Origin: Saprospiraceae bacterium
GTDB lineage: Bacteria > Bacteroidota > Bacteroidia > Chitinophagales > Saprospiraceae
Direction of reading: 5' to 3'
Assembly: GCA_028285545.1 (NCBI GenBank)
Contig: JANQPA010000012.1
Location: 1 to 64,000 of the forward strand
DNA: 64,000 bases
Below, piece by piece: positions 63,796-64,000 of this stretch. How positions within the stretch are numbered: position 1 is the first letter of the stretch; each line of letters starts with the position of its first letter. Below the pieces are notes generated by a model that made no database searches, was not told where the DNA came from, and saw only the letters and a program-made list of their open reading frames with translations. A program made the position numbers and the translations under genes.

Positions 63796-64000
63796 AAATA
63801 AACTATTTATCCCTGGTTGTTATCCAAAAATACATTATTTATAAATGAGATTGAAAACAGCACTAAACCAATTTAGATATGGAGGCTTTTACATCGTCAG
63901 CGAACATCTTTATAGAGCTTCGCTAAAAAAGCTGGCGACACTCCCCATTGGAATAATTTTCTAATGATAACCCATTGCAGCCGAGTTTTTAAAAATCCGC
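63796..64000. other. Right edge, promoter region of the hybrid regulator
   Basis: 205 bp upstream of the regulator gene to the window end. No gene, repeat or clear promoter element was recognised. Confidence 0.4.

Overview
The window looks like a chromosomal segment of a Bacteroidota bacterium. The evidence is a SusC/SusD pair, proteins known mainly from this phylum (DUF4294, DUF5723, a small conserved flavobacterial-type protein, a PAS-free hybrid histidine kinase carrying an AraC output domain), weak ribosome binding sites, several GTG/TTG starts, and a promoter of the TTG-N20-TATATTTG type in front of a tRNA. The genus cannot be fixed from the sequence; a saprospiral- or cytophaga-like marine lineage is only a guess.

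Layout. 1-9.7 kb is housekeeping: aspS, an SLC12/APC-type cation-chloride transporter, hemA, a methyltransferase, a DUF4294 protein and a secreted glucosaminidase with three LysM repeats. 9.9-12 kb has a four-helix-bundle S23-type gene framed by inverted GTTCC repeats, and a membrane protein that joins a degenerate HD domain to a Pycsar-effector-like (DUF5706) domain. 12-15.5 kb has a lipoprotein plus a DUF5723 outer-membrane protein and a small conserved protein. 15.7-16.2 kb is a tandem array of tRNA-like fragments ending in an intact tRNA with anticodon CAU, followed by another broken copy and a GIY-YIG protein.

16.6-31.6 kb is one divergently organised catabolic locus. Leftward: a SpuC-like aminotransferase, SusC, SusD, a lipoprotein agmatine deiminase, a lipoprotein beta-lactamase-fold hydrolase and an NhaC-type carrier. 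Rightward: an Lrp/AsnC regulator, an M20 carbamoylase, an aldehyde dehydrogenase and a GabT-like aminotransferase. Together they can be read as uptake and stepwise breakdown of agmatine or a related guanidino/polyamine compound through carbamoyl-putrescine, putrescine and 4-aminobutyrate.

33.5-43.65 kb is the most interesting part: seven tightly packed, AT-rich genes on the + strand encoding a NurA-like nuclease, a HerA-like ATPase, a GHKL/Hsp90-like ATPase, a DUF3696/OLD-like ATPase, an unrecognised protein, a second closely related GHKL/Hsp90-like ATPase and a radical SAM enzyme. A decayed transposase lies on its left and a possible integrase tail on its right. This is a candidate mobile defence or genome-maintenance system; I do not know a named system with this composition.

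44-64 kb returns to ordinary genes: a bestrophin-type channel, two short-chain dehydrogenases with an SRPBCC protein and an AraC regulator, a second lipoprotein agmatine deiminase, a LytS/LytT-type two-component pair, a membrane-bound AraC regulator next to a TolC/HlyD/RND efflux operon whose pump lacks the usual TM4 aspartates, a homocysteine S-methyltransferase-family protein, a sterol-desaturase-family protein and a large hybrid two-component regulator.
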